DNA of 32,163 bases from CAYOUV01 sp964407265 (GTDB lineage Bacteria > Chloroflexota > Anaerolineae > Anaerolineales > Villigracilaceae), in contig CAYOUV010000036.1 of NCBI GenBank assembly GCA_964407265.1, positions 1 to 32,163 on the forward strand. The letters are read 5' to 3'. Of the stretch, positions 7,602 to 16,631 are shown in pieces; position 1 is the first letter of the stretch; the number at the start of each line of letters is the position of its first letter. Both the position numbers and the translations under genes were made by a program. The notes beneath the pieces were generated by a model. That model had not been told where the DNA came from. It ran no database searches and worked only from the letters and a program-made list of their open reading frames with translations.

Positions 7602-8030
7602 ATGGAGATTCTTGGCGTTGGTATGCCCGAATTGATCTTTATTTTGATCATTGCCCTGCTGGTGTTGGGTCCCAAAGATATGGAAAAAGCCGGCCGGGCA
7701 TTTGGTCGCTTTTTAAACAATTTTTTCAAGTCAGGAGCCTATAAGGCGATGACGGAAGCGGGTCAAAAACTGCGCAACCTGCCTTACGAGTTGGCGCGTA
7801 ATGCAAACGAAGAGCTTGATGATTTGAAAAAATTTAATGATGAGCTAAAACAACAAAGCAAATCCCTGGGAACCTGGGAAGGACAGGGCGTTGGCAATCC
7901 CAAGCCCTCCAAGACTCCCGACTCTCCGGAGGAGACTGTGCCTGACAACACAATCGTCCCTCCGCGTTCCCACCCAATAGAGGCTGCAGCCAAACCAAAT
8001 GAGGCGAAGGAGACGCACAACGATGCGTAA
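7602..8030 (+). CDS. tatA: Twin-arginine translocase subunit TatA/TatB
   Basis: This 142-residue protein starts with a short N-terminal stretch and one membrane helix (about residues 9-23, ELIFILIIALLVLGP), then an amphipathic helix (KDMEKAGRAFGRFLNNFF) and a long polar, Pro-rich tail. This is the layout of TatA and TatB, which form the pore or receptor of the twin-arginine export system. The GPKDM turn and the long tail lean towards TatB. It may serve both roles, because no second copy is in the window. It overlaps tatC by 8 bp, a strong sign of a shared unit. Confidence 0.88.
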   Translation: MEILGVGMPELIFILIIALLVLGPKDMEKAGRAFGRFLNNFFKSGAYKAMTEAGQKLRNLPYELARNANEELDDLKKFNDELKQQSKSLGTWEGQGVGNPKPSKTPDSPEETVPDNTIVPPRSHPIEAAAKPNEAKETHNDA

Positions 8031-8913
8031 ATTTTTCTCCGGCCTGTGGTGGGTGCTGACCCTTCCTTTTCGCCTGGTATTCTGGATTGTGCGTGCGCCC
8101 TTCCGGTACATCCCCAGGGCGATTAGCTTTCTGACCGATCCGCCGGATGATACGCCGTTAACGGACGTGTTTACTGCTGCGGTTCAGGATCGACAAGTCC
8201 GCCAATCGATTTGGGATCATATTGAGGTCCTGCGAAAACACATTTTCCGGGCTGTACTTGCCCTGGTCCTGACAGTGGGTGTGTCTTTCTTCTTTACAGA
8301 GAAACTGGTAGCTTACCTGGCCCAACCGGTGGGTGGTTTGCAGGCGCTCAAAGCAATTGAAGTGACCGAGTCGGTGGGTGTCTTCATGCGCGTAGCCCTG
8401 ATTTCGGGCCTGGCCCTGGCCTTGCCCTATATTGCTTTTGAGTTCTGGTTGTTTGCAGCACCCGCCTTGATGCCACGTTCGCGTCAGTTTGGTTTGTTGG
8501 CCATCCCGCTGGCGTCCATTTTCTTTCTGGCAGGTATGGCGTTTTCTTATTATGTGATGTTGCCCGCGGCGCTTCCGTTTTTACTCAATTTCATGGGGAT
8601 TCAAGCACAGCTGCGTCCGCAATCCTATTTTAGCTTTGTGACCGGCTTGATGTTCTGGATCGGCGCAGCTTTTGAATTCCCGCTGGTGATCTATGCGCTT
8701 TCAGCCATCCGCCTGGTCAAACCGGCAGTTCTCGCCAAACAATGGCGAATTGCGGTGGTTCTGATTGCAATCCTGGCTGCAGCAATCACGCCGACGGTCG
8801 ATCCGGTCAATATGGGACTGGTCATGTTGCCCATGATCTTGCTATACTTTATTAGTATCGGTTTTAGCTATCTGGCTTACCCGAGAAGAAAGCCAACAGA
8901 AGAGGCTGCTTGA
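8023..8913 (+). CDS. tatC: Twin-arginine translocase subunit TatC with N-terminal extension
   Basis: This 296-residue protein has the six-helix TatC core that recognises twin-arginine signal peptides. The conserved cytoplasmic start WDHIEVLRKH is at residues 64-73 and the loop with PFLLNF... and the EFPLV segment follow. In most TatC proteins that start motif lies within the first dozen residues. Here about 63 extra residues come first, including a hydrophobic/basic stretch (residues 5-30) and an acidic PPDDTPLTD patch. The ATG at 8023 overlaps the end of tatA; the earlier ATG-like frame lies inside tatA and was not used. Export substrates are not evident in the window. Confidence 0.93.
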   Translation: MRKFFSGLWWVLTLPFRLVFWIVRAPFRYIPRAISFLTDPPDDTPLTDVFTAAVQDRQVRQSIWDHIEVLRKHIFRAVLALVLTVGVSFFFTEKLVAYLAQPVGGLQALKAIEVTESVGVFMRVALISGLALALPYIAFEFWLFAAPALMPRSRQFGLLAIPLASIFFLAGMAFSYYVMLPAALPFLLNFMGIQAQLRPQSYFSFVTGLMFWIGAAFEFPLVIYALSAIRLVKPAVLAKQWRIAVVLIAILAAAITPTVDPVNMGLVMLPMILLYFISIGFSYLAYPRRKPTEEAA

Positions 8914-8953
8914 TGTTGTCATTAGCATCCCAACTCCTGAATCCGGAGGGGAA

Positions 8954-11473
8954 ATGAATCGTTACCTCACGAAAACGCCACATCTGCACCGTGCCGCCAT
9001 TTCAGTTGTGATCATCGTTATGCTCTTGAGCAGCCAGGCCTGCACGATCTCCCTGTTCGATATTCCCTGGTTTAGCCAGACTCCCAGCACACCGCAACCG
9101 GGTCAGACGGAGCCTCCGGCGACACCGGTAACGGTAGCCCAGGTGAACTTCAGCGTTCAAATTCCGGCGCCGCTGCTGCCGGGGCAGTCCCTGGCGATCA
9201 GTATTCTGGATGAGGTTACTGGATTGGCGCTTAATGCAGTTAACTATACGCTGCAGCCAAAGGATACACAGACATATTCCATTTCCCTGCCTCTGCCTTT
9301 GAATTCAGTCACCAAGTATCGCTACCTCCTGATCGGGAACAACCAGTTGCCGGAAGTTACCAGTGTGGCTACCCCCGTACGTTACCGATTGTTCCATGTC
9401 GCAGGCCCAAGCGATGTGCATGACATTGTCAGTAGTTGGGCCGGTCAGCCGTTCAATGGACAAACGGGAAGCATTCAAGGAGAAATCAAAGACCGCACCA
9501 ATTCTGCCCCCATCCCTAACCTGATGGTTGCGGCGGGCGGCGTGCTGAGTTTGACCGATTCGACCGGACGCTTCCACCTGGTGGGTTTACCACCCGGTGA
9601 ACATAACCTCGTCGCCTATGCGCTCGACGGTTCTTACCGCACGTTCCAGCAGGGTGCCAGCGTGGCAGCCGGCCTGGTTACACCGGTCAACCTGGCCTTA
9701 GATCCCGCTCCGCGGGTCAACGTCATCCTGACCGTTTCAGTGCCGAAAACTACCGTTCCTGGTGCTCCGGTGCGGGTTGCTGGGAATCTGTCCTCATTAG
9801 GGAATACGTTTGCTGATCTGGATGGCGGGATGAACACGGTAGCGGATCGTATGCCAACCATGACCATGTTGCCGGATGGGCGCTATACGGTTACGCTCAA
9901 TTTGCCCGTTGGCGCGGACTTGCATTACAAGTACACCCTCGGCGATGGTTTTTGGAATGCCGAGCATAAGGGGAGTGGAGAATTCCGGGTACGCGAGCTG
10001 ATCGTACCTGGGTCCGATACATCGATCCAGGACACAATCGATACCTGGGAAGCCGGCTCGTCTGCTCCGATTTTGTTCGAGGTCACGGTCCCGAGCAATA
10101 CGCCCGCCGGGGATGTGGTCTACATCCAGTTCAATCCTTACGGGTGGACACAACCGATACCAATGTGGTCGCTGGGAAACAACCATTGGGCCTATAAGCT
10201 TTATGGGCCGCTCAATTTCCTCGGCAATTTTGGTTATCGCTACTGCCGCAACGGACAATGCGGCAGCGCAGATGATGTCGCTACCGCCGGCAACGCTAAT
10301 CCCGGTCGTTCGGTCTCAACCAGCCTGACGCCGCAGGATATCCAGGATACGGTCACAGGTTGGTCCTGGCTGCAAAGCACGGGAGCCAACCAACTGGTCG
10401 CAGCCCAGATCAACCCCCGGCCCGGAAGTTTTGTGGCGGGAGTTGAGTTCCAGCCCACCTTCCGACCATCCTGGATTAGCATGATCCCTCAGGCATTGCA
10501 AAATGTGCAGGCGCTCAGTTCGAATTGGATGGTGTTAACACCGACCTGGACCTTCCGCCTCAGCAATCCGCTGATATTTTCTCCCCTGCCGGGCAGAGAC
10601 CCGTTATGGCCCGACGCGGGTTCGATGGCTGTTCAGGCGCGCAATCAGAATATGAACGTGGCGATCTTTCCCGTCCCCAATTTCCCGACCGATTCAACCG
10701 CATGGTGGTCGAATGCTCCGCGGGATGAGGGCTGGTGGACGAATTGGTTCGACTCCTATCGCGAGTTCGCAGTAAATTATGCCGACCTGGCGACTCAGAC
10801 CGGAGCCCAGGCTGTCATCCTGGGCGGGGACTGGATCGGGCCAGCGCTCCCCGGCGGACAGGTGAACGGAGAGAATTCCGGCGTCCCCTCCGATGCGGAG
10901 ACACGCTGGCGTGTCATCCTGGATGACGTACGCAGTCATTTTAAAGGGCAGGTCTGGTGGGCACTGCCGTATACCCCCGGTTCCTTGCAATCCGCTCCTG
11001 GATTCCTGGCCGAAATGGATAGCATATACCTCTTATGGGAGGCGCCGTTGAGTGACCAGCTGGTCCCATCCAACGAGGCCCTGGTCAACGAGGCTGGGCG
11101 GCTGCTCGATGCGGAAATTTTACCCTTCGAGGAGACCCTGCAGAAGCCGGTTGTGATCGCCATGGCCGCTCCGTCCATTATTGGATCTGCTACCAACTGC
11201 CCGCCCGATGGAATAGGCGGCTGCCTGGATTGGATGGCCCTAAGTCAACCCAGCCCAGATGTGGCCACGGTTACCCTGGATTTGCAGGCACAAGTCGATG
11301 TTTATCAGGCCATGCTGACAGCGATCAACACGCGGCCCTGGGTGAATGGCTTCGTCAGCCGTGGTTATTATCCACCGACTATCCTGCAGGATAAATCCGC
11401 ATCCGTGCATGGCAAACCGGCTGCCGATCTGTTATGGTACTGGTTCCCGCGGATGCTGGGGATAATCAAATAA
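8954..11473 (+). CDS. Large surface lipoprotein: starch-binding-like modules plus TIM-barrel-like domain
   Basis: This 839-residue protein has an N-terminal hydrophobic signal ending at C30 (LLSSQAC, a weak lipobox), then a Pro/Thr-rich linker. Three beta-sandwich modules resembling starch-binding CBM20 domains follow, each closing with a D-x-V/I-x-x-W pattern near 167-172, 370-375 and 475-480. A carboxypeptidase-regulatory-like module (about 173-250) sits after the first. Residues about 490-839 look like the TIM barrel of GH113-like glycosidases (QAVILGGDWIGP, WWALPYTPG, and an end containing GKPAADLLWYWF). GGAGGGG precedes the ATG, 40 bp after tatC, so it may be co-transcribed with the Tat genes; the signal itself is not twin-arginine. 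Polysaccharide binding or hydrolysis outside the cell is inferred, and the catalytic residues are not certain. Confidence 0.7.
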   Translation: MNRYLTKTPHLHRAAISVVIIVMLLSSQACTISLFDIPWFSQTPSTPQPGQTEPPATPVTVAQVNFSVQIPAPLLPGQSLAISILDEVTGLALNAVNYTLQPKDTQTYSISLPLPLNSVTKYRYLLIGNNQLPEVTSVATPVRYRLFHVAGPSDVHDIVSSWAGQPFNGQTGSIQGEIKDRTNSAPIPNLMVAAGGVLSLTDSTGRFHLVGLPPGEHNLVAYALDGSYRTFQQGASVAAGLVTPVNLALDPAPRVNVILTVSVPKTTVPGAPVRVAGNLSSLGNTFADLDGGMNTVADRMPTMTMLPDGRYTVTLNLPVGADLHYKYTLGDGFWNAEHKGSGEFRVRELIVPGSDTSIQDTIDTWEAGSSAPILFEVTVPSNTPAGDVVYIQFNPYGWTQPIPMWSLGNNHWAYKLYGPLNFLGNFGYRYCRNGQCGSADDVATAGNANPGRSVSTSLTPQDIQDTVTGWSWLQSTGANQLVAAQINPRPGSFVAGVEFQPTFRPSWISMIPQALQNVQALSSNWMVLTPTWTFRLSNPLIFSPLPGRDPLWPDAGSMAVQARNQNMNVAIFPVPNFPTDSTAWWSNAPRDEGWWTNWFDSYREFAVNYADLATQTGAQAVILGGDWIGPALPGGQVNGENSGVPSDAETRWRVILDDVRSHFKGQVWWALPYTPGSLQSAPGFLAEMDSIYLLWEAPLSDQLVPSNEALVNEAGRLLDAEILPFEETLQKPVVIAMAAPSIIGSATNCPPDGIGGCLDWMALSQPSPDVATVTLDLQAQVDVYQAMLTAINTRPWVNGFVSRGYYPPTILQDKSASVHGKPAADLLWYWFPRMLGIIK

Positions 11474-11476
11474 TCT

Positions 11477-11511
11477 GGAAGGACGAGGAAATCCCTCGTC
11501 CTTCTTTTTTT
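11477..11511 (+). terminator. Intrinsic terminator after the large lipoprotein gene
   Basis: GAAGGACGAGG (11478-11488) pairs perfectly with 11494-11504 around a five-base loop, followed by a run of seven T. It closes the fabG-to-lipoprotein group. Confidence 0.93.
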
Positions 11512-11531
11512 CCCATTGCGAAGGTTAGATA

Positions 11532-11537
11532 TATAAT
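11532..11537 (+). promoter_or_regulatory. Probable -10 box of the penicillin-acylase-family gene
   Basis: TATAAT lies 30 bases before the ATG and just after the preceding terminator, so the gene has its own promoter. The -35 position is T-rich but not consensus. Confidence 0.5.
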
Positions 11538-11567
11538 CGGTTCTAATCACCAGATTGAGGAGGAGGA

Positions 11568-14138
11568 ATGTCATCCAGGGTTCGTCGTATCTTGATGCGC
11601 GCCGGTAGTGTGTTATTGGTTTTGGTTGTTTTTTTCTCAGCTTTCGGTTTTTATCTCACCCGCAGTTACATTCCCAATTCGCTGGCACCCCGGTCTTTTC
11701 CGCAGACGGATGGAGAGATCCATCTCAAGGGTCTGGATGGCAGCGTAGACGTCTACCGGGATGGCATGGGCATCCCGCACATTTATGCCACCACGCAGCA
11801 TGATTTGTTCATGGCGCAGGGTTACGTCCATGCCCAGGACCGATTCTGGCAGATGGATTTCTGGCGTCATATTGGCTCAGCGCGGCTCTCGGAGATGCTT
11901 GGGAAGTCCCAGGTTCAAACGGATGAATTCTTGCGCACGCTTGGCTGGCGTCAGATCGCCGAGCAGGAGTGGCAGGATTTGGATCCCGAATCACAGGCGA
12001 TACTGAACGCTTACGCCCAAGGTGTCAACGCCTATCTGGCCGAGCACCAGGGTACCTCGCTCAGTCTGGAATATGGCGTGCTTAAACTGCTCAATGCGGA
12101 TTACAGGCCTGAGCAGTGGATACCGGTTAACTCGCTGACCTGGGCCAAAGCCATGGCCTGGGATTTGAGGGGCAACATGGGGGAAGAAATTGAACGTGCG
12201 ATCTTGCTTAAGACTCTGACACCCGCACAGGTAGACGAATTATTTCCGCCGTACCCGGACGATCATCCGGTGATTGTGCCAAAGATCGGCGAGAATGTTT
12301 TTAAACCTTCCGGTAGCCAGGCTCGCATGTCTGCGGATGTGTCACAAGCCACTTTGAATAGCGTTCGAGAAAATATCACCTCGCTGGATGCGCTTCTCGG
12401 CCCGGCGGGTTCAGGCATTGGCTCCAACTCCTGGGTAGTTTCGGGCCAGCGGACAGTCAGTGGTATGCCGCTGCTGGCCAATGACCCGCACCTTGGGATC
12501 CAGATGCCCTCGATCTGGTATCAGGTTAATTTGCATTGTCAACCCAAGTCGGAGGCCTGCCCGTATGAGATCAGTGGCTTTTCGTTCGCTGGAGTCCCGG
12601 GCGTGGTCATCGGGCATAATGACCGCATCGCCTGGGGTTTTACCAACGTCGGGCCGGATGTGATGGACCTGTATGTCGAAAAGGTCAACCCGGATAACTC
12701 AAACCAGTACGAAGTCAACGGAAAATGGGTCGATTTCGAGACCCGCCAGGAGACCATTCTGGTGGCGGGCAGCGATCCGCTTGAAATAACTGTGCGCAGT
12801 ACGCGCCACGGTCCGGTTATTTCCGATACGTATGGACCGTTGAAAGATAAGGTCGAAGGGACGGCCACCCCGTTTAAAGATCAGGCCGGTATCGAATTGC
12901 CTTCGCAATATGTGATTTCGCTGGCCTGGACTGCTTTGCAGCCCGGCTCGGTTTTCGAAGCCATCTGGGGCTTTAACAAAGCCCAAAACTGGAGTGACTT
13001 TCGACAGGCGGCACGCAACTTCCAGGTCCCGGCCCAGAATCTGGTGTATGCCGATGTGGATGGGAATATTGGGTACCAGATGCCCGGTTTGGTACCGATC
13101 CGTAAGAATGGCGACGGGCGCCTGCCCGTCCCTGGCTGGACGGATGATTACGATTGGACCGGTTTTATCCCGTTCGAAAAGCTGCCCTATGTTTTTAACC
13201 CGGCCTCGGGCTACGTCGCCACGGCGAACAACCAGGTCCCGCCGCGAGATTATCCCTACCTGGTCACCACCGATTGGGATTATGGCTTCCGCGCTGCCCG
13301 CATTCTGGGCATGATCGAGGACGCCCCCGGCAAGATCGACATCCCGTATATGCAGAAGATGCAGGGAGACGATAAGGATTTGAACGCCGAAACCCTGGTT
13401 CCGGTCTTAATGCAGGTCAAGCTGGACCCGGAGCTGGCAGCAATCCGCGACAAGTACTTGGCCAACTGGAATTACCAGACGACGATGGATTCACCTTCGG
13501 CGGCGCTGTTCGAATCCTTCTGGTGGAGTCTGCTGAGCGATACTTTTAACGATGAGGCCATTCCCAAGGATTATCAACCCACCGGTGGTTCGCGCTGGTT
13601 CGAGGTGATGCGAGAGCTGGTCCAAGAGCCGGACAGCCCCTGGTGGGATGACAAATCCACACCTGTTCAGGTCGAGACGCGCGATGAAATATTCGCCAAA
13701 GCCTTCGGCCAGGCCGTTTCATGCAAACCGTGCGTCGACAAGTTTGGGAAGGATATCGGCCAGTGGAAATGGGGAGATTTGCATACAGCCACCTTCCGGA
13801 ACCCAACCCTGGGCGAATCGGGTATCGGTCCGATCGAGTCGATCTTCAATCGTGGCCCTTTCCCAACCGCGGGTGGCGAAAGCATCGTCAACGCCACCGG
13901 CTGGGATGTGGGCGATTCCTTCGAGGTCAACTGGTTGCCGTCCATGCGCATGATCGTCGACCTGGGCGACCTGCGCAATTCGCTGACGGTCCATACCACA
14001 GGACAGTCGGGCCATGCCTTCGATCCCCATTACATCGACATGGCAGATCTGTGGCGCAATATCCAGTATTCCCCGATGTTGTGGAACGAGCAAGCCATCA
14101 CCAGCAATTCTGAAGCGCATCTGCGCCTGTTACCATAG
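11568..14138 (+). CDS. Penicillin acylase family Ntn hydrolase, membrane-anchored
   Basis: This 856-residue precursor belongs to the penicillin amidase family (peptidase S45), which hydrolyses amide bonds of acylated small molecules such as acyl-homoserine lactones, N-acyl amino acids or beta-lactams. A single N-terminal membrane segment (about 11-31) anchors it outside the cell. The alpha chain shows DGMGIPHIYA and GYVHAQDRFWQMD. The beta chain should begin at S286 in GSNSWVVSG, the residue freed by self-cleavage that becomes the nucleophile; ANDPHL, a further family mark, follows. A late HAFDPHYIDMADLW segment fits the family. GAGGAGGAG precedes the ATG. It stands alone between two terminators. 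Substrate cannot be told from sequence. Confidence 0.92.
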   Translation: MSSRVRRILMRAGSVLLVLVVFFSAFGFYLTRSYIPNSLAPRSFPQTDGEIHLKGLDGSVDVYRDGMGIPHIYATTQHDLFMAQGYVHAQDRFWQMDFWRHIGSARLSEMLGKSQVQTDEFLRTLGWRQIAEQEWQDLDPESQAILNAYAQGVNAYLAEHQGTSLSLEYGVLKLLNADYRPEQWIPVNSLTWAKAMAWDLRGNMGEEIERAILLKTLTPAQVDELFPPYPDDHPVIVPKIGENVFKPSGSQARMSADVSQATLNSVRENITSLDALLGPAGSGIGSNSWVVSGQRTVSGMPLLANDPHLGIQMPSIWYQVNLHCQPKSEACPYEISGFSFAGVPGVVIGHNDRIAWGFTNVGPDVMDLYVEKVNPDNSNQYEVNGKWVDFETRQETILVAGSDPLEITVRSTRHGPVISDTYGPLKDKVEGTATPFKDQAGIELPSQYVISLAWTALQPGSVFEAIWGFNKAQNWSDFRQAARNFQVPAQNLVYADVDGNIGYQMPGLVPIRKNGDGRLPVPGWTDDYDWTGFIPFEKLPYVFNPASGYVATANNQVPPRDYPYLVTTDWDYGFRAARILGMIEDAPGKIDIPYMQKMQGDDKDLNAETLVPVLMQVKLDPELAAIRDKYLANWNYQTTMDSPSAALFESFWWSLLSDTFNDEAIPKDYQPTGGSRWFEVMRELVQEPDSPWWDDKSTPVQVETRDEIFAKAFGQAVSCKPCVDKFGKDIGQWKWGDLHTATFRNPTLGESGIGPIESIFNRGPFPTAGGESIVNATGWDVGDSFEVNWLPSMRMIVDLGDLRNSLTVHTTGQSGHAFDPHYIDMADLWRNIQYSPMLWNEQAITSNSEAHLRLLP

Positions 14139-14152
14139 TAACCATATGCCCC

Positions 14153-14196
14153 TAATAACAAACTCCCGAGACGATCGTCGCGGGAGTTTGTTATTA
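14153..14196. terminator. Bidirectional hairpin between penicillin-acylase gene and the ArsR-type regulator
   Basis: A 16-bp perfect stem pairs 14153-14168 with 14181-14196 (TAATAACAAACTCCCG and its complement) around a 12-base loop. It contains the stop codon of the minus-strand regulator and separates two convergent genes. Confidence 0.88.
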
Positions 14197-15315
14197 ATCT
14201 TCAGGCGGCAGGTCCAGGAAGGCTTCCAGGTCTCGAAAGAGACGGCGGATTTCGTTAGAGTCAACCTTGTGCCGTACCAGACGTCCCTCCTGATGGGAGT
14301 TGATCAACCCGGCTTTACGCAGGATTTTAGCGTGTACGCTGACTGTCGGTCGCGAGATACCCAGATAGTCGGCAATCTCGGTGTTGACCATGCCGAAATG
14401 TCGGATCATACGCAGGATGATCAGGCGGGTCGGGTCACTCAATGCTTGCGCCCTGCCGGCCACATCCTGTGCCCAACCCTGAAAGTTTTGAAAGAGAATG
14501 CCATCCTCGGCAAACGAGACTCCGATATATCCCGATTCGAGCAGCCAGGTGTCCGACAGGCCAAATGGCTCAACCCAAAAAAAGACATGCAGCCCGCCAT
14601 TTTTTACTGCTTCCCGTAATTCGGGTTGGCGCAGCAGTGGATTACGCACCGGCAGCCATTCGAGGTTGGGAATCTGGTCCGGATTTCCCAGCGCGGTACG
14701 GGCGCGCATCTCGGACTGCTCCATCACCTGCAGGCGCGCTTCCCGCCAGGGATGATACACCTCGTAGAAGAATTGGTCCACCAGCATCCAGAAGCGGGTA
14801 TGCAGATCGCTGCCTGCAAGCAGGCGTGCAGCGCAGGCCAGTTCCTGGCGGATGCGCCGGGTGCGTTCGTCTTCGAGGGTAATCTGAAAGCCTAACGCGC
14901 TGTAAAGCGCGATTTGTTTTTGGGTGCCCAATTCGATCAACTGTCCAACCGGATCAAGTTTGGCGCCGGTGCCAGGATCCACTTTTCCGGTCTGGACAGC
15001 CAGACGTTCCAGCGCAGCCTCAACCGTCAACTCGCGAATCGGCAGGGTTGCCTGCCCGTAATCGTCCACTTCGATCGTGCCTGCGATCCGGGCGGCGATT
15101 TCCAGGCCATAACGGTATTTTTCGGGTTTGCCCCATAGTTCTTGCCAGGCCTGCAGCCACTCCTCTGGAATGGCGTTTACCGTTTCGACGATATCAGCAG
15201 TGAGTCCGGGTAACAAATGCTGGTTTAGAGCGAAGTTGAGGAAGGTCTCCAATTCCAAAATAATGGATCGACCGATCGACCACGTAGCGGGATGATGACC
15301 GAGATAGGGTTTCAT
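14194..15315 (-). CDS. Long transcriptional regulator with C-terminal ArsR-type winged helix
   Basis: This 373-residue protein is about three times the length of ordinary ArsR repressors. Its C-terminal segment (about 290-355: ALSDPTRLIILRMI, TEIADYLGISRPTVSVHAKILRKAGLI, RLVRHKV) is a clear ArsR-family winged helix. It lacks metal-binding cysteines, so it is probably not a metal sensor. The N-terminal 285 residues, rich in Trp, Leu and acidic residues, match no family I recognise and could hold the ligand. GAAGGGA precedes the ATG. The MFS transporter gene lies upstream by only 17 bp on the same strand. The operon promoter carries a palindromic operator, so autoregulation of the exporter by this protein is the simplest reading, by inference. 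Confidence 0.8.
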   Translation of the reverse strand: MKPYLGHHPATWSIGRSIILELETFLNFALNQHLLPGLTADIVETVNAIPEEWLQAWQELWGKPEKYRYGLEIAARIAGTIEVDDYGQATLPIRELTVEAALERLAVQTGKVDPGTGAKLDPVGQLIELGTQKQIALYSALGFQITLEDERTRRIRQELACAARLLAGSDLHTRFWMLVDQFFYEVYHPWREARLQVMEQSEMRARTALGNPDQIPNLEWLPVRNPLLRQPELREAVKNGGLHVFFWVEPFGLSDTWLLESGYIGVSFAEDGILFQNFQGWAQDVAGRAQALSDPTRLIILRMIRHFGMVNTEIADYLGISRPTVSVHAKILRKAGLINSHQEGRLVRHKVDSNEIRRLFRDLEAFLDLPPED

Positions 15316-15332
15316 ATATACTTCCCTTCAGG

Positions 15333-16586
15333 TTAATCCGTAGCGGCTTGGCTAACTCTGGTCCGCCGGGAAAGCATCAAGGTGATGACCGTAAACATGA
15401 CGACCAGCAGAACTGACAGAGCTGAGGCGGCGAAATAATTTCCGTAGTCCATCAGACCTGGAACCAGGAGGGGGGTGACCAGCAAGCCGGCCAACTGGCC
15501 CGCGACGGCTGTGCTCTGGTAAGCCCCGCCCAATCGGCCAAGCAAGTGGGCTGGGGTGAGCAACTGTATCAAGGTCACAGTTTGGACGTTGAGCATGCCA
15601 TTGCCAAATCCACCGATCAAACAGCCAGCGATGATCAAAGCGCGCGTCAGCTGGATGTTGTGAAGAATGGTTCCAAATGACATGACGACCGGAATGATGC
15701 CAAGCATCAGCAAGCCGAGGATAATGTCGCGCCATGGGTCTCCGTTGCCTTTGCGCAGCATCAGTATAATCGTTGCTCCCACAGTCCCGATACCAATCAG
15801 TCCGATCATGATGCCAAAGAATTTTTCGCTGGCTGACAGGATGTCACGGGTATAGAGTGGGGTCAAGACATCAAAACCAATAAAGATGAATATCGCCAGG
15901 AAGGTCGAAACGAAGAGCAAGCGCAGGTACAGGTCATTAAAAATGACGCCCACCAGGCTGGTTTTTGAGTGCTGGACCGAATACGCTGATCCGGTTTCGC
16001 TTATCGCTTCCTGGTGATGAGCAGGCAGGGATGGCAGGCGGCTGAGGATAAAGGCTGATGCGAGGAATGAGAATACATCCAACACAATCGCAGTGTGGGG
16101 GTTCATGACGGCCAGGATCATACCCGCCAGGATCGGAGCCGCAATTTTAATAATGCCTGCCAATTGTTGCAGGAGGGCATTGGCACCGGTCAGGTCCTCT
16201 TGAGACACAATGTCAGGGATGACGGCCTGTCGTGCCGGGGTCATGAGTGAAATAGAAATGGACTGCAAGGCAAGTACAGCATAGATCAGTTCCAACCGCT
16301 GGGTAAAAATTAACCCGATGGTGATTAAACCGGAGGTAAGCTCGCTGCCGACCATCAGCCATTTGCGGTCATAGCGGTCCAGCAGCCAGCCGGCCAGTGG
16401 GCTGGCAAAGAGCGTGGGGACCAAACCTGCCAGGAAGATTCCGCTGCTTTGTGCCACGGTGCCGTCCCCTTTGAAGACGATCATCGCGAAGACGGCCATC
16501 ATGGTAATCCAGTTGCCGATATTACTGACTGACTCGGAAATACCGATGGTCAACAATGACCGGTTATGCAGGATGTTCTTATTCAT
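15333..16586 (-). CDS. MFS transporter, drug or metabolite exporter type
   Basis: This 417-residue polytopic membrane protein has about 12 hydrophobic segments and the loop 2-3 motif GWLLDRYDRK near 66-75, as in major facilitator proteins of the MFS_3/EntS-like group that export small molecules by proton antiport. The N-terminus ISESVSNIGNWITMMA is typical of that group. TTAGGAG stands in front of the ATG. It is the first gene of a two-gene operon with the ArsR-type regulator and is driven by a strong promoter overlapped by a palindrome. The substrate is unknown; tight local repression suggests it is made only when a compound is present. Confidence 0.88.
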   Translation of the reverse strand: MNKNILHNRSLLTIGISESVSNIGNWITMMAVFAMIVFKGDGTVAQSSGIFLAGLVPTLFASPLAGWLLDRYDRKWLMVGSELTSGLITIGLIFTQRLELIYAVLALQSISISLMTPARQAVIPDIVSQEDLTGANALLQQLAGIIKIAAPILAGMILAVMNPHTAIVLDVFSFLASAFILSRLPSLPAHHQEAISETGSAYSVQHSKTSLVGVIFNDLYLRLLFVSTFLAIFIFIGFDVLTPLYTRDILSASEKFFGIMIGLIGIGTVGATIILMLRKGNGDPWRDIILGLLMLGIIPVVMSFGTILHNIQLTRALIIAGCLIGGFGNGMLNVQTVTLIQLLTPAHLLGRLGGAYQSTAVAGQLAGLLVTPLLVPGLMDYGNYFAASALSVLLVVMFTVITLMLSRRTRVSQAATD

Positions 16587-16605
16587 CGTTATTCTCCTAA
16601 GTAAT

Positions 16606-16629
16606 ATGCGTAGTCAATTGACTACGCAT
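16606..16629. promoter_or_regulatory. Perfect 24-bp palindrome, probable operator of the MFS-regulator operon
   Basis: Half-site ATGCGTAGTCAA (16606-16617) is followed directly by its exact complement (16618-16629). On the minus strand it begins two bases after the -10 box and covers the expected transcription start, the usual place for a repressor site. Confidence 0.85.
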
Positions 16630-16631
16630 TA

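Noticed and set aside
11568..11670. Twin-arginine signal on the penicillin-acylase-family protein
   Set aside because: RVRRIL lacks the S-R-R-x-F-L-K pattern; the segment looks like a plain membrane anchor.
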